DNA of 64,000 nt from Anarhynchus alexandrinus (Eukaryota; Chordata; Aves; Charadriiformes; Charadriidae): assembly GCA_008711295.1 (NCBI GenBank), contig VUYV01000157.1, positions 1,391,484 to 1,455,483 on the forward strand, given 5' to 3'. Below are positions 38,826-52,065 of this stretch, one piece after another. Below the pieces are notes generated by a model. The model was not told where the DNA came from and did no database searches. It worked only from the letters and a program-made list of their open reading frames with translations. Both the position numbers and the translations under genes were made by a program. How positions within the stretch are numbered: the first letter of the stretch is position 1; each line of letters begins with the position of its first letter.

Positions 38826-38994
38826 GGAATCATAAAATAGTTTGGGTTGGAAAGGACCTTTAAGGGTCATCTAGCGCAACCCCCCCTTCAATAAGCAGGG
38901 ACATCTTCAACTACATCAGGTTGCTCAGAGCCCCGTTCAACCTGACGTTGAATGTTTCCAGGGATGAGGTATCTACTACCTCCCTGGGCAACCT
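38826..38994 (-). mobile_element. CR1 LINE, 3' end fragment, minus strand
   Basis: Plus-strand reading: GGAATCATAAAATAGTTTGG, GTTGGAAAGGACCTTTAAGG, then TCATCTAGCGCAACCCCC, a CAGGGACATCTTC segment, GGTTGCTCAGAGCCCCG and CTCCCTGGGCAACCT. This is a CR1 subfamily with a 3' UTR different from the copies at 4750 and 9137. At about 170 bp it is strongly 5'-truncated. Confidence 0.92.
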
Positions 38995-41761
38995 TATTTC
39001 TGAATTAAGACAATCCCTGTCACACATCAGATCAATGTAACAAGGTAAAGAGAGGTCCTCCTGAGTTTGAATGATGTGCAATTGTATTTTTTTTAACTAA
39101 TACCTTTTTTTTTCATTCATTATAATTATAAAAAAAAAAAACCAACAGATATAAGTTTCTCACCTAGCTTCAGTTCATTGAGTTAATGGTATCTCATCTA
39201 CCTATAGAAAGGCAGTCCTGAAAATATTTGGGCTTGATTCTATAGCTAATGGTTCTCTGCTGACCTGCTGAGCTGTAAGGGCTTTGGAGCCTGTCAAGTG
39301 TCACAAATCTTGACAAGTACAAGAACAATCTAAATGAAAACTTATTGAACCAGGATGCTTTATTTTTAGATAGGAAATATCCAAGTTTCAGATTAGTATC
39401 CAAACAAACAAAAATAGTCAGATCTTGCCACAGTAATCTCTTGGGAATCCAGAAGAAAAAAAAAAAAAGATTTGTGCTTTGATAAATCTGTGATTCTGAG
39501 ATCATAGATAAATAAATTCTAACTTCTTTTGCCCAGATTTTTTTCCCAAATTTCTCCATAATCCTGATCAACACCGTAACTGTTCATATAAAGCAATATA
39601 TTTTATAGGGCCAAGAAAACACTCTTCCTGATTCACTTTGGGCTTGATTCAGTGAAAGATTCAGTAAGCTCCAGGACACCAGCATGGGACTTTGGTAGAA
39701 TTTATGTGCCTTCTTCACAACACTGTTGGACTATCTAGGTACACTAAGTATCTGCCTTCCTGAAAGTTTTTCTAAGTTTCTAATTTTAAAGACATGCATT
39801 CTTAGCCACTTTTTGTATGGAAGGATATGCACCAAGATATGCACTTCTCGCAGGTCTACTACAATGCTTAAGTACGTACGTGCCTGTTTCATACCTGTGT
39901 AAGACCTCAGAGTAACCCAGTCTGATAGAACACTTTGAGAGCACATTTGGCATTCATTCAAAGAGATCGGTAGAAAAGAAGATGGACACCACGTCTTCCC
40001 ATAATGGTTCTAAGATCAAAGACATTGCTAAGGAAGGGGAACTGTGAACTCTGGGATTGCTCAGTTACCATGTTTCAGGAAGGCACTTAAGCCCACTAGC
40101 ATTTTCACCCTAACAGAAAATAATTTTTACTTCTCTTATTGAAGTATGGTTATAACAGAGGCGTAGTTCTGGGTTCAAAAGAATGACAAACAATATAGTT
40201 AGACTCAGCTAGTCAGTTCATGTAATACTGATCTGTTTTCTACAGTATTTATAGATTTTAAATTAGAATTTTAAAAAGACACAGACACACAAGAAAACCC
40301 AAACCAAATAGCTAGAAGCACCCCAGTTATGTGAGCCCCTCATTCATTTAAGTCATCTCAAATAACTGGGAAACACTGGGAAATGTGATCAGTCAGTAGC
40401 TAGAAAATTTCTGACTACCTAAACTAATTTTTGTAATTAACATTGTTTTTCTATGTGGTTTCTCTTGATAAGATCGTGTGAAGGTGTTATGCTTATCTTT
40501 TATACAAGATACATCCAGTTTTCATGCTTTTTTTCAGATTTCTTCTTCCCAATTCTGTTGCTGAATACTTTTTTTCATTTTCTTTAATTCATGCAATGTA
40601 ATTAGTGTCTTTAATCAGACTGTATCAGATTTTTTTCTCTAGAAAAGGAAGTCATTTATGCCCTAAAGCAATATGCATGTTTGTACTAATCTTCCATAGT
40701 TCTGGGTTTGGCTTTTTTTAAATGTTTTCATTGGTCTTCAGGAGTATTCTCTGTCTGTATATCTGTTATCTTTTGCTATTTTTCCTAAACTGCAGTAATG
40801 TGTTATTCTCATATGGCTATTTAAGTTCCTCAGCTTTGCTCTATTTCTTCAATATTTTTGTCTTGCTTTTGATGTCATTCCCTTAACCTCTCTGTTTTCT
40901 AAGATGTAACCTCAATGTTTTCTAAGAATTTTGACTCAGGCTTCCTGCTCCAGGGACATAGATAATTTTTTCTGAAGGCGTGCTCAGGCATCAATCTGTA
41001 TTCATTACTGTGCCTCACTGATGTCACAGATTTGGAGTAGAACTGACTGATTTTTATTATTGGATTTCTTAACATAGTTTAAAGTTCTAAATTCTATACT
41101 CTTGAAAATATCCTTTCTGATATACACACTTTTCTTTGATCTTCTGAAATACCCCTTGCGGTAATAATAAACCCTTTTCTTCAATGTTGTCAATGAAAGA
41201 ATTGTTCTAGGGAGCTGGCTTGTTGAGCTCTAGTTTTTGGTTTGTGTTGTTTTGCAAGAGAATTTAAAACTATATTCTTTATTAATACAGCCATAATCCA
41301 AGATGGATTTATATATATGTGTATATATATGCGCATTTTGCTCAAGTGCTTTGATATTAGTGACCTCAATTACTTCACGAGTAAAAGGTAATAGACCTTC
41401 AAAGGGAAGTCTAACCTAGTTGCACCTATGTTTTATGAGGTCGTAAATTGAGCAAAAGGAAGCAGGATTATTCTGCACTACTTCAGTATCGATCAGATAC
41501 GCAGTAGCAGAGAATAGCTCGTTTTCCTCTATCATCTGTCAGAACTGTTTTTGTGGTGGTTTCTATCCTGCTGCCTGGGAAGACATCATGTCTTCCATTT
41601 GACCAGTCACATACACCGCCTATTTCTTGTCCAATATCCCCAATGACATACTTAGAGTTCAAATTCCCAGTCACCCTGTGTTCAACTATGATTGTATTTT
41701 TCCTTACTAGCTGTATTCTGGACAGGGCTATATTTCTTTTCTTTCCTCACTTTTCATCCTT
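38995..41761. other. AT-rich unique DNA, no gene seen
   Basis: Contains T- and A-runs at 39087-39110 and 39131-39141, an A-run at 39456-39469, and a TA/TG mixed tract near 41311-41332. No open frame is convincing. The 126-codon minus frame at 39194-39574 includes a homopolymer-encoded phenylalanine run. Confidence 0.5.
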
Positions 41762-41767
41762 AGTAAT

Positions 41768-41820
<53 letters not shown>
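41762..41820 (+). repeat. (TAA)n trinucleotide microsatellite
   Basis: About 47 bp of uninterrupted TAA units from 41774 to 41820, preceded by an imperfect AATAAT start. In one frame it would encode a run of asparagines, which explains the asparagine-rich open frame over it. Likely length-polymorphic. Confidence 0.95.
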
Positions 41821-41822
41821 GT

Positions 41823-44800
41823 AACTGCTACTAATATTCTATGACCAGTCTTGGTGGTTGAGAATATCTTGCTGTAACTTGATTTTGACCTGTGAATATT
41901 CTACAGAAAAAAAAACAAAACATGTTATTCTTCACAATATAAGCACTACTCCATGCGAGAACTTGATAAGCATGGAATAGACTCTTCACACAACTTTCTT
42001 AAATATATGTTTGTGCACATAATCATACCCTGTCGTTATTATGCCAAAGGGTTTGAACAAGAAAACATAGTTAATTCCTTTCAGAGATGAATCCCTTCCT
42101 CTTCCTGGCTCTAGTTATATCTTATTTAGGATTTAGAGGAGCATAATTCTATGTATATTTTTTAAAGGCAGGAAAAAACAGAAACCATCATAAGAATGAT
42201 CCACTAATTTATTTAATTATGTGTGTCTAGATACACTAACAAGAGGAAAGCATAATTGGTGCTTTAGGAGTATGAGTTACTTCACTGCATTTGTTGTCCA
42301 ACCTGATGAAGTACCAAACCTAGGCCCCATTTGTCCGCTCTGTGAAGTGAAACATTTTCTTTATGTTTAAGGAACAGGTATACCATAGATTTCCCTTGTG
42401 GAGAAGATCAGTTTTCAATGAAAGCCGAGTAATCTGTATTTATTGACTGTGGGATTCACCTACTTAAGCTTCTTTGGAATATAGAATAAACCATAATCAA
42501 GATAAAGCACCAGTTAATTTATCCAGGAGATAGCCATCTCTAGAGCAGTTTCTTTGCAAACTTTGCCTGTTACATTGACCTTTGTAGAGGATACAATTAA
42601 TCCTCTGACATAACAAAGAGTAACAGCTGATATCTTGAGAACACAGTCTTGTGTTTAAAACTCACTGGTCTCCCCGAAGTGTGTTTTCTATAATATGTAT
42701 ATGCATACAAATATGCATCTAAACTAGCAATGTTTTCATAAGGTTCCAGTCACTTTGGGGAGAGGGGAGTCTTTCTGGTTGCAAAGTAAATTGCAGAGTA
42801 TGTCAGCTCACAACATGTGTGATGAATGTTTATGTAAGTTTTAAAGATAGCACCGGTTGAAAGAGTGCTCTCTATTTTATGCACGAAGAATCTCTTTGAA
42901 TCTCTATTTCATTAATCAATGCTGTCAAAAAACATTTGGTGATTCTGAGTACTTCAGCTTCCAAGTGCTTAATTTAACTTGGGCTCACATTCAGAAGATG
43001 GAGGCTCCCTCTTTTCTAAAAATCAAGCCTTCCTTAGAGTCTCAGTTTGGGAATCAAAAGTATTAAGGGTGTGAAGTATCTTCTTTCAAGTTTAGCTGCT
43101 TAAAAGCTAAGTATCTAGTTCGAAGCAGTCATGCGGCTCCCTCTGTAGCTGGCAGGGAGAGATAAGTGCAAGCTAAAGCAGAGATACGAAAGCTCAAAAT
43201 ACACAAAATCTAATTAATGTAGCTGTGCAAGTGACATAACGAAGAACCTGAGAGTGTGATTGACAAGCTGACAGAAAATAGACTAAAAAGCCCATCAAAG
43301 GTCTGAAAAGGTCTACTCAAACACCTGTGCTGTAGTACTGTAAGTAGGAAGATGCACAGAACCAGAAATGTGTATATGCGATCTTTAAAGATACAGTGTG
43401 AACTAAACATATTGTGCTACTAATTGCCAATGTTTGTGTGTGTATGGATAAAGTGATATTAACAAATTAAAAGTATGTCCAGGCTGATAATCAATAGGAC
43501 AATGTATACTACAATAGAGGTGAATCATTACAGTGAAGTTCTGAGGAGATGGAGGACCTGGTGTACCCAGAGAGCCCATTTACCCCAGGGAGCTGAGAAC
43601 GGTCAGTGGGAGAAAACAGCTGGGGGTCTGCAGGGAGGTAGAAGAAGGCAAGAACAGCCAATCCACAACACCTTAGAAAGCTGGTTCATCCAAAACAGCT
43701 GGGAAAATTACTCCTTGTAATTGGCTATCTTCCACTGATTACAGACCAAGGCTAATTGGTCAGTTTCAATTAGAATCTTCACTTTTGGGGAGTTTTAGTG
43801 CAGCCCGTTCCAAGTGCACTGGAGTGAACTTTTGATGCCAGCAGAATTTGCATTAACGTCAGCAGAGCTGTGACATTAACTGTGCAGCTGAAGACACAGC
43901 TTTAAAACTGAAGTCAACATTTAAGTTGGGCACACGCACCTCTAATGATCGTAATTAGTGCTGCAGGACAGATACCTGGACCTTCAGTCACTAGTCACCT
44001 ACAGATGGTAGTATCTGTGCAGGAACAAATTGTGCTTTGAAGAAAACTAGAGACATCTTTTGATATTTTGGTCATATGCATTGTACTACATGGAACTTAC
44101 ACTGGAGGTGAATTCATTATTCAGTCTTTCGATGATTACTGCATAAAATCAAAAGAGAAGGAAAGAAAAAGACTATTATAATTACCCTTCTGGGAATATT
44201 AGACATTTAATAGGTATCACATATTTATCAGATGGACAATAATTTGACCTTATACCTTATGATGAAATGCTTTCTGATTTTCACAGGCTTGTTTAACCAG
44301 TGTATTTCCTTAATTACCTTTCAGTTCACTAACACCTCAATCATCCCAAAGCTGGTCCATCTGCTCTTCCCTATGTTACTTGTGAGATGAAGTGGAATAA
44401 TTTATTTCAAATAGAACTACAGAGTAAATCATTTGATGGGCTTCTAGTGGACTTGAAGGTCAAATCTTAAAATCTCTGAAGAAATTTAAATGAAATGAAA
44501 GTAAGTTCTTATCATTATTTGGATACTCAGTGCAATTTCAAGACTTAATTAAAAAAATAAAAAAGCTCCCACCACTATCAGGAATTTTTATGCAGTGTCT
44601 GGCTTTCACTTTTTATATTTAACGAATGCACACTATACAAACTCTCAGATGTCAATGCAGAAAGAAGAACAATGTTGTTCCACCGCACAGCAAAACTGAA
44701 TACAGTTTGGTATACAAAAGAACAGTAAAATCAATGGCTGTGTTGCCAGGATAATATATTTTAAAAGGTATAATATAAGCCATAAAAGAAATTGGTTTGG

Positions 44801-46712
44801 GTCCCAGCTTTTGATATGTCCCTTAATTTTAAACAAAAGGCAAGGGATGAAGTTCACAGCCATTATTACTGTCATATTTCCATTAGTTTCCTTAAAACCC
44901 AGCCATCCTTGAGCCAATTCTCTACTGTGTCACTCCTGTTTGAGAGTGGTGTGTTCTCTTAGAATAAGCAGAGTTATTCAGTGGTGAAATACTGGTGAAC
45001 GAGGCACTTTTAGTGGCGTTTAATTTATTTACCTCTGGATGACAGTTCACAAAAGAGACAAGCTCCAGTACATGCCATCAGTGTCATTGCTGCCAGGTTT
45101 GTCTGTTGTGTGAATTTGACTTCCCCATTGAAGCCTGCTAGTAGGAAACAGGGAAATGGAGGGAAACAAACTGAAAAACAGTCCCTTCAATAATAACATG
45201 AAAAAATACATTTTTGTAAAGAGACAAAATTATACCGATGTGGAGTCATGAGTCATACACTTGTCTTTACAGCAGAACTGTGTCAGGTGGCGTAGAGATG
45301 GGCTGTTGGCTGTCTTATAGGTGAGTTCGGTTTGAGGGAAGGGTATTATTCTCTGTAGTGTTTATGCAAGAAGTGACTAATTTGAGTGACTAGTTCAGAC
45401 TTAGGTGCATGCTTTGTATATACGTCTACATGATATGCAGCCCACTCCAAAACATTGCATTTATATACAGCATTCATTTTACTAGTATTCATTTTACTTT
45501 CTAATTATAAAGTGGAGATAATGTGAAATGAATCTTGTAAGGTTAGATGGTTAAAGGCTCATCTTCATGAACGTGAAAGATCACAGAGGCGTGATGGTGG
45601 GTAGCAAACCCGCAATACTCCAGTCAGAAAAAGTAGTCACTGTTCCAGGGCAGCCACAAACCCACAGGATGGGGATCACCCTGCACCAGGATTCAGTGGA
45701 AAGTCTCTCTGGGTCACCCCACAGACAGGGGGCATTGCCAAGGGGTGCAGGGTCTGCTGCAGGAAGCAGAAAAGAGCATTTCAGGATCGCAGAGGATGTA
45801 TTATGGGACATTTAGGTATGGAAAGGGAAGGATCAAGATATTTTGGGCAGGAGCAAGTGTTATGTTCACATTGATACCTGGCACAAGCCATGTGTTGGAA
45901 CTATTCTACTAATGCGCACTTTACCAGGAGGATACATCCCAATCTCCTTGATTGCTTTATTTTTTAACAGGGACTATTCCTCAGCTCTGCAAAAAGAAAT
46001 AAGGTTGACCCAAGCTGTCTCCCACTCGTCCATAGTTCCAGGTGGGGAATAATGCCTGTCCTGTCATTTCTCTGCTCTCTGCTCTATTGCAGATCATTAT
46101 GGAGGACTCCATAGACAGAAATGCCATAGAGACAGCAGACCTGGGGCTTCTTTTGCATGGGTCAGATCTTTACATTCACCTGGAGTTTGATGTTCTGAGA
46201 CAGTGTTGGTAAGGTTACATTCAGCTTGGGTGAGGGGCAAGGGGGGAAAATACGTTCAGCATTAATCTATGTCACCTAGACGTTGAAGAAGTTCACACAG
46301 TCTTAGAAATCACACAGAAACAGCATCTACTCTTTACAGAGTGTCTTTTGTGTTGTATTGCTAAACTTTTTTTTTTTTTTTCTGGTCACTTAGTGTAGTG
46401 CGAATACAGTGACCATTCCCTGCAGGATTGCAACAGTTTTAAACGTAGGTTAAATTTTAAGCCCTGAACTACTTCGAAGTGTCCTTTCAAGTCACAACAG
46501 CATGAAACACTAGTGGAGGAAAGCAAAAGAGCTGAAGTTAAGGGTTGCTACATTTTTAAAACTGGAAAATACAGGAATTCACAGAGCTGAAGCTTGGCTT
46601 TTTAATTTCACCAGGGAGCAAGTTCACAACTTTCCAACCTGTCACTTGCCTTTGCAATTCATCAGACACCTCATACTGCCAGAACTGTCACATGAACTTT
46701 CTGAGAAGTTCC
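41823..46712. other. Unique DNA, no gene seen
   Basis: No recognised gene or repeat family. Two G+C-richer patches stand out from the AT-rich background: about 43540-43700 and 45560-45830. Both carry opposing short open frames without domain similarity and may be old unrecognised repeats or ancient exons. A T-run lies at 46366-46381. Confidence 0.45.
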
Positions 46713-46746
<34 letters not shown>

Positions 46747-46759
46747 GAAGAAAAAAAAA
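46713..46759 (+). repeat. (AG)n dinucleotide microsatellite with purine tail
   Basis: About 13 pure AG units, followed by AAAGAGAGGAAG and an A-run. The result is a purine-only tract of about 47 bp. Confidence 0.93.
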
Positions 46760-48477
46760 TGAAGTTTTCAGTTAGGAGATAGATGTGCCCTTTGACCTGA
46801 GTGGTTAGCAAAGGAAACTTGAGGTTGCTCTAGTTAGGAGAAACTGGTAATGGAGTTTTTGCTGCCTTACAAAGAATTCCTAAAGAGCTATTCTCTGAAC
46901 ACAGTAGGAATCACACAGCAGAAGCATAGATTAAGAGTTATGAGCAAAGAGACCTTCAGCAAATATTTGCTTCCTAAACTGGCTGTGGCACATAGTTTCA
47001 CAGCTGAGAATTTAACTAAGGAAAGTTCAAATATGTTTGTAGGATGCCTAACAATGTGAAAATTGCTCAAATATCCTGCAACCCACCAGAAAACGTGAAT
47101 CAGTCAAAAGAAAATCCACAACAAAGCAAAAGGATAAAAACATATTCATTTAAATAAATTTTATTTAGAAAGAAAAAAAAAACCCTCAGGTTCATTCCAT
47201 TTATCTTTATATACATAACTGGAACACTCATTTGGTTCATCGTTTCTGTCTTTGGGCTCCCTCTATAATCAAGGCAGAGAGAATTTATACAGTCTTTGCA
47301 ATTTACTCTAGGGTACCCAAGGGTCCTTGTATGCTCTGTGATGGGAGCAGAATGGCTTCTTGCTGTGCTGGAGGCCAAAGGAGGTGAGCCTCCTTTAAAG
47401 CCAATCAGCCACTTCATGTCCAAACTTCACACATAGGCCTATCTTTGTACATACTTGCCTATATGCTGCATGTACATTTTTTCTGGCTCTGCACCTCTCA
47501 TGTGACTACAGCACAACTGTGTCTCATCCCCTCACCATGACATTGCCTTGTCACATCCCATTAGACATCTAGACAGATTTTGTTGCTTAGAGCGTGTGCT
47601 GAATGCAGAGCGGCTCAGTATGAACCTTCTGCCATGCTGAAGATGTTGGGAGCTGGAGCAGGTGACACATGGCCCCAGCTGTATTGCTGGGTGAGGTGGG
47701 CACTGGGCTGCTCAGAGAGCTTCATATCAGTGAGACTTTCAGGTACTCCAGAGGGATCCCAGGAGCAATCTCGTGTGCACGTAATGTAGGCAGTGAGAAC
47801 AGGCAACAGGAGCAATTCAAAATTAAATGTGACACAGTAATATACCCCTAAACTTTTGTGACATGCAAGTCAGGTTTTGGGCCGAACACATTGTCTCCTG
47901 TTAATAAGTACATATTATTAATATCTATTAATAAGCACAAAGGAGGTACTTACATGATACTTTTTGGTGTCATTTCTTTAGCACTTGTGAGGAAGTATTG
48001 CCTTGTCTCCAGAACCAGGAATCTTCAAAAAACAACTAACACGACTGAACATTGAATACTAGCACACTGGACTTCACTGTGTCTTGCTGTATCCTTATTC
48101 ACCTATAATTTCTGTGTATTTTCATTTAAACAAAATACTTTAACAATGTAACTTTAGACAGTGTGTGTTTTCCATGTATATACTTATGCACTAAAAACTA
48201 ATTTAAGGGCATTTAAATCTGTGCTATCTAAAGGGAAACTGACATTCAAATGCAAAGTCCTTGTGATCCAAATGAAATCTTGTGCTAGTCTTTGAACAAG
48301 GTGAAAATCATGTCAGCCTTGTACTTTACGTCTGTGGTATGCCACTGCTGGCTGTAGTATGATCTGTGTAGTGGCAGTGTCAGATTACACACTTTATCTT
48401 TTTTCTTTTTCTCAATATCTTGGTCTCCATATCAGAAATCACAATCTGGAAGACTTACTGTAGCATAATATAGATTT
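46760..48477. other. Unique DNA, no gene seen
   Basis: A G+C-richer patch near 47580-47790 contains short overlapping frames on both strands with no recognisable product. Otherwise AT-rich and featureless. Confidence 0.5.
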
Positions 48478-48567
48478 AGAATGGAATGGAACAGAACGGA
48501 ACAGAACGGAATAGAATAGAATAGAATAGAATAGAATAGAATAGAATAGAATAGAATAGAATAGAAT
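48478..48567 (+). repeat. Structured pentanucleotide array, AGAAT/GGAAT/GGAAC/AGAAC
   Basis: Eighteen consecutive 5 bp units in perfect register. The first seven vary in order: AGAAT, GGAAT, GGAAC, AGAAC, GGAAC, AGAAC, GGAAT. The remaining eleven are pure AGAAT. The 5' part has an alternating GGAAC-AGAAC dimer, so the array shows a small higher-order pattern. Every unit keeps GAA at the same phase. The minus-strand frame over it reads a repeating FYSIL-type peptide and is not a gene. Confidence 0.95.
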
Positions 48568-50985
48568 TTAACCAATTTATCATTTACTTTTCTGTTTGGG
48601 AATCCAAAACAATGCACCATTTATCTGCAAAATTAATAACATATGTCATCATTCTCTCTATGAGTCACAAACAGTATAATACAACTGAAACTTTTCCTGT
48701 TTTATCAAGATGACAACATCGACCTGTTTTTTGGTTTGGTTCTTTTTTTTTTTTTTTTNATGGCCCCAAAAACATACACTGACTTAGCCAAATTAGCCAG
48801 AAATTTTGCAACTGTTCCTACTTGATTTGGATCAAAAGTAAATAAATAAAAAAAAGGTTTGGTTTTTTTTTTCCCTGGAAAATCAGAAGACCTTGCTTTT
48901 ACATTTTAATGGGACAAATTTATTTATAAATAATTTCTACAGACATACTAGATCAACATTTTAAAACAGCAAATTTAGTATACCGTTTTTTATCCTCATT
49001 ACAATCTATAAACATGAAGGATTCTAGAAATGCTAGATATTAGACACCTAAATTAATTTTTTCAGAAGAGTCCCCGAGGCTTGTCTTCTGAAAGAGAGAA
49101 GAACCAGTTACCATATCACATGTAAAGACCTTGTGCTTGTGTGAGGCTGGCAGATGCACTCAGCTAGTGTATTAATTTTTAGTTATGTCATACCTAACAG
49201 CCTGATGAGGCAAAGCCAGTTTATTTCTACAGACCTCAAAATACCAACCAAATCAGAACGGGCCAGGGAATTACACTATCTTTTAACAATCCAGTTTACA
49301 CTGCCTTTGTTCCCTATATATAAAACAGTATCTAATCCAATCCTAAATGCTACATCTAGTTGTTAAATTTCTAAATCAAGCAGGTTCAATGCCAGCCCAA
49401 CTGAGTCTTGCTTAATCTTACATGCTGCACAGCAATACGACAGTACAGTCAGGGAGATAGGTGCGGCGTCTGCTCTGAGGAATACCTCAGGTTAGAAACC
49501 AGCTCAGGATGTCTTTCAGTTCATGCTGGTTTCAGCTTCTCTAATTTTTCATTCATATAATGTTTATTCTTATGAGACACAATATGCAAAACGTAACATT
49601 AATTCACTGCCAAACTGAGCGATTTACAAAATGATTGGTGGAGACATGGTAGAGTAAATGTATTCACATTGCGGGAAATTATCCCAAAGCACAGGACTGT
49701 TGATGTGGAATTTAAAGATCCTACTATATGCTACAAAGGTCATGTTACCAGTGGTTTCATGAGCAGTTGCAAAAGCATGCACGGGTAAGGTATCTATCTC
49801 AATCAGATAGTGAATTGCTTTTACACCGACTGTTGCCATCAAGCTTAATGTTAACCAAATATGTTTTGGCAGTCAGGAGCCAACAACATGATCTCGTATG
49901 TGAGGAGGTGGAACTGGATACTCTTATACTGAAAAAAACTCCAGGGCAACTTTACCTCACACCTATACTGCTGAAATAACTTTATAACTGGCTGTGGGCA
50001 ATTCAGATAGTACAGTGATGAAAACCCTATGGCTATGAGAAAATTAATAATTTTGACATGAGAAAAGGATTCGTATGGTATGCAATAAATAAGACACAGA
50101 ACTCCACACTGAACAAGAGAAAAAGAATATATTGAATAGCCGTTCATTGTCTGAACACTGTCTTAGTTAACTCATTGAATCAGCTACAAGACCTATAGGA
50201 AAAAGGTGACTTCACTGTATAACAAGGAATATTGTAGTACGAGAATTAAAAACAATCTTAATTCTGCCAGCCTTAATCCTGCACTTTTAGAGCTTCTGGT
50301 ATTAGACTTGCAAGCTCAATAATGTTCTTTTAAAATTTACCTTTATGTTATATATAAAATGTAGGATGGGAGTTAATGGTGTAATTGCCTAACAATCACT
50401 TTACAAAGTGAACACAATAAGTGATCTCCTTAAATATTTTATTATTCCTTAATAATCTAAGCACAGTGTATGAACTTGATTGTCATATTGATTCTCGGTA
50501 ATTTAATATTTCAATTAATAATGAATGTGACAGGTTTAAAACATTAATGCATTAATACAATACAAAATGTTACTGCTTTGGCCTACCTGACCAATGCATT
50601 GCAACTTTTAAAATAAAGCTGAACTCTAGTAATGGATACTTCCACACTTTATTCTTTTATGTGAAGTATGACAGAAACAACAGCACAATTCAGTTCTTCC
50701 ATGTCAGAAATGGATGTAAGCATGGGCTAAATACTTTATAGTTTAATTGATCCATTGTATTCTATCCTTCTGATATTTTCTGTTAGTGATGTAAAAATCA
50801 ATTATGAACATTAGTTCTGATGTCATCTTTTCAGTATAGAATTTTATGATATAACTTGTAGGATTCTTCTACGTATATATGTCAAAAGCACAACAGATAT
50901 ATGAAGGAATTTGAAAATAAAACTCAGTAAATTTGAAATGTATAACTACAATATTATAGGGAGCTGTGTTTAAAGATCAGTCAAC

Positions 50986-51010
50986 AAATAAATAAATAAA
51001 TAAATAAAAT
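50986..51010 (+). repeat. (AAAT)n microsatellite
   Basis: About six uninterrupted AAAT units. Confidence 0.9.
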
Positions 51011-51786
51011 CCAATAGCAGCATTCATTTTTGTCCCAAGTGTTGCTTTTTATGGGTATCTCTGCTGAGTTTTAATATTTTGCTTGATTTTGAAAGTCATG
51101 TCATATTCATTACTAATAGTAATATTAAGAGTGTCTTAAAATGTGTCCTGAATAGAAATGGCCTTCTGAATTGCACATGGGCTTCATCAGGGACTGATCA
51201 CATATAGAAACTTATCTGCATAGGCTTTCTTCTTAAGTCTTGAATTCTTTTTGAATCTATTTTTTTTTTCCTATGGAATAGAAACCTGCAATTCATTATT
51301 CTCTTTTATGTTTTTTATTTCTTAAAGTAATCAAGTCAGACATCTATTTCAGCAAAGGTTAACATCCTACCTATTCATGCTGATAAGATCAGCAGATGAA
51401 AAAAACTTAGCCTTATCAATTTTAAATTTTAAGAGTTCCTATTGGATGTCATTTTTATATTTTTTTATTATTAATTCTTTGAGGCTATTTGGGTAGAAAG
51501 TAATTTAAGTATTTTATTTCTGTTACCTTATGTATCACTTTGCATTTTCCTGCATTGTAGATGTTCCTGATTTTGGAACAAAATATTTAATAAGTATACT
51601 GACTACCACTAATACTTCTGTAGCGTTATGTAATGTTTCATCTCACTTGCTTTGGCATTCTTCTGTTGTGTGTCGAATACATAATATTCTGTTTTCCACT
51701 AATGGACCATCTTGAAAAGTAGTAACAGTCTCTATTTTTAAGACTTCTGAAAATACTAATTAACATTCTTGGCAAGATGCAAACAT

Positions 51787-51835
51787 TTACATACATACAT
51801 ACATATAAATATAAATATATATTTCTAGCCTACTA
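51787..51835 (+). repeat. (TACA)n followed by AT-rich tract
   Basis: Four to five TACA units (51787-51805) run into TATAAATATAAATATATAT. A short compound microsatellite. Confidence 0.85.
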
Positions 51836-52065
51836 TATATAGTAATTATATAGATATTCTTTAAAATGTATATTTTAAAAATAATATTCAGTATGGGATA
51901 ATATATGATACTGTAATATGATACAATTTCCTGATTCCCCTTCCTGGGTGGGGAGGGGTCATAGGGTGATAGAATGTCTAAACAACAACAAACTCTTGTG
52001 GGTTTTCTTAAACCATAACACCAGTGCATTCAGAATATTAAGTACTCTAGCTACATCTGCCTATC

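Larger units (their letters stand above)
48568..52065. other. AT-rich unique DNA with one ambiguous base
   Basis: Contains a T-run of about 17 at 48742-48758, directly followed by the only unresolved base (n) in the window, at 48759. Another A/T-rich tract lies at 48841-48875. The part 50370-50620 is rich in TTAAT/AATTA motifs in otherwise complex sequence. An (AAAT)n microsatellite is at 50986-51010 and a (TACA)n/(TA)n tract at 51787-51835. No gene recognised. Confidence 0.5.

Noticed and set aside
39194..39574. 126-codon minus-strand frame
   Set aside because: Contains a phenylalanine run encoded by an A-homopolymer, has no recognisable family and ordinary AT-rich composition. Most likely chance.
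41553..41834. Open frame ending in a poly-asparagine tract
   Set aside because: The asparagine run is the (TAA)n microsatellite read in one frame.
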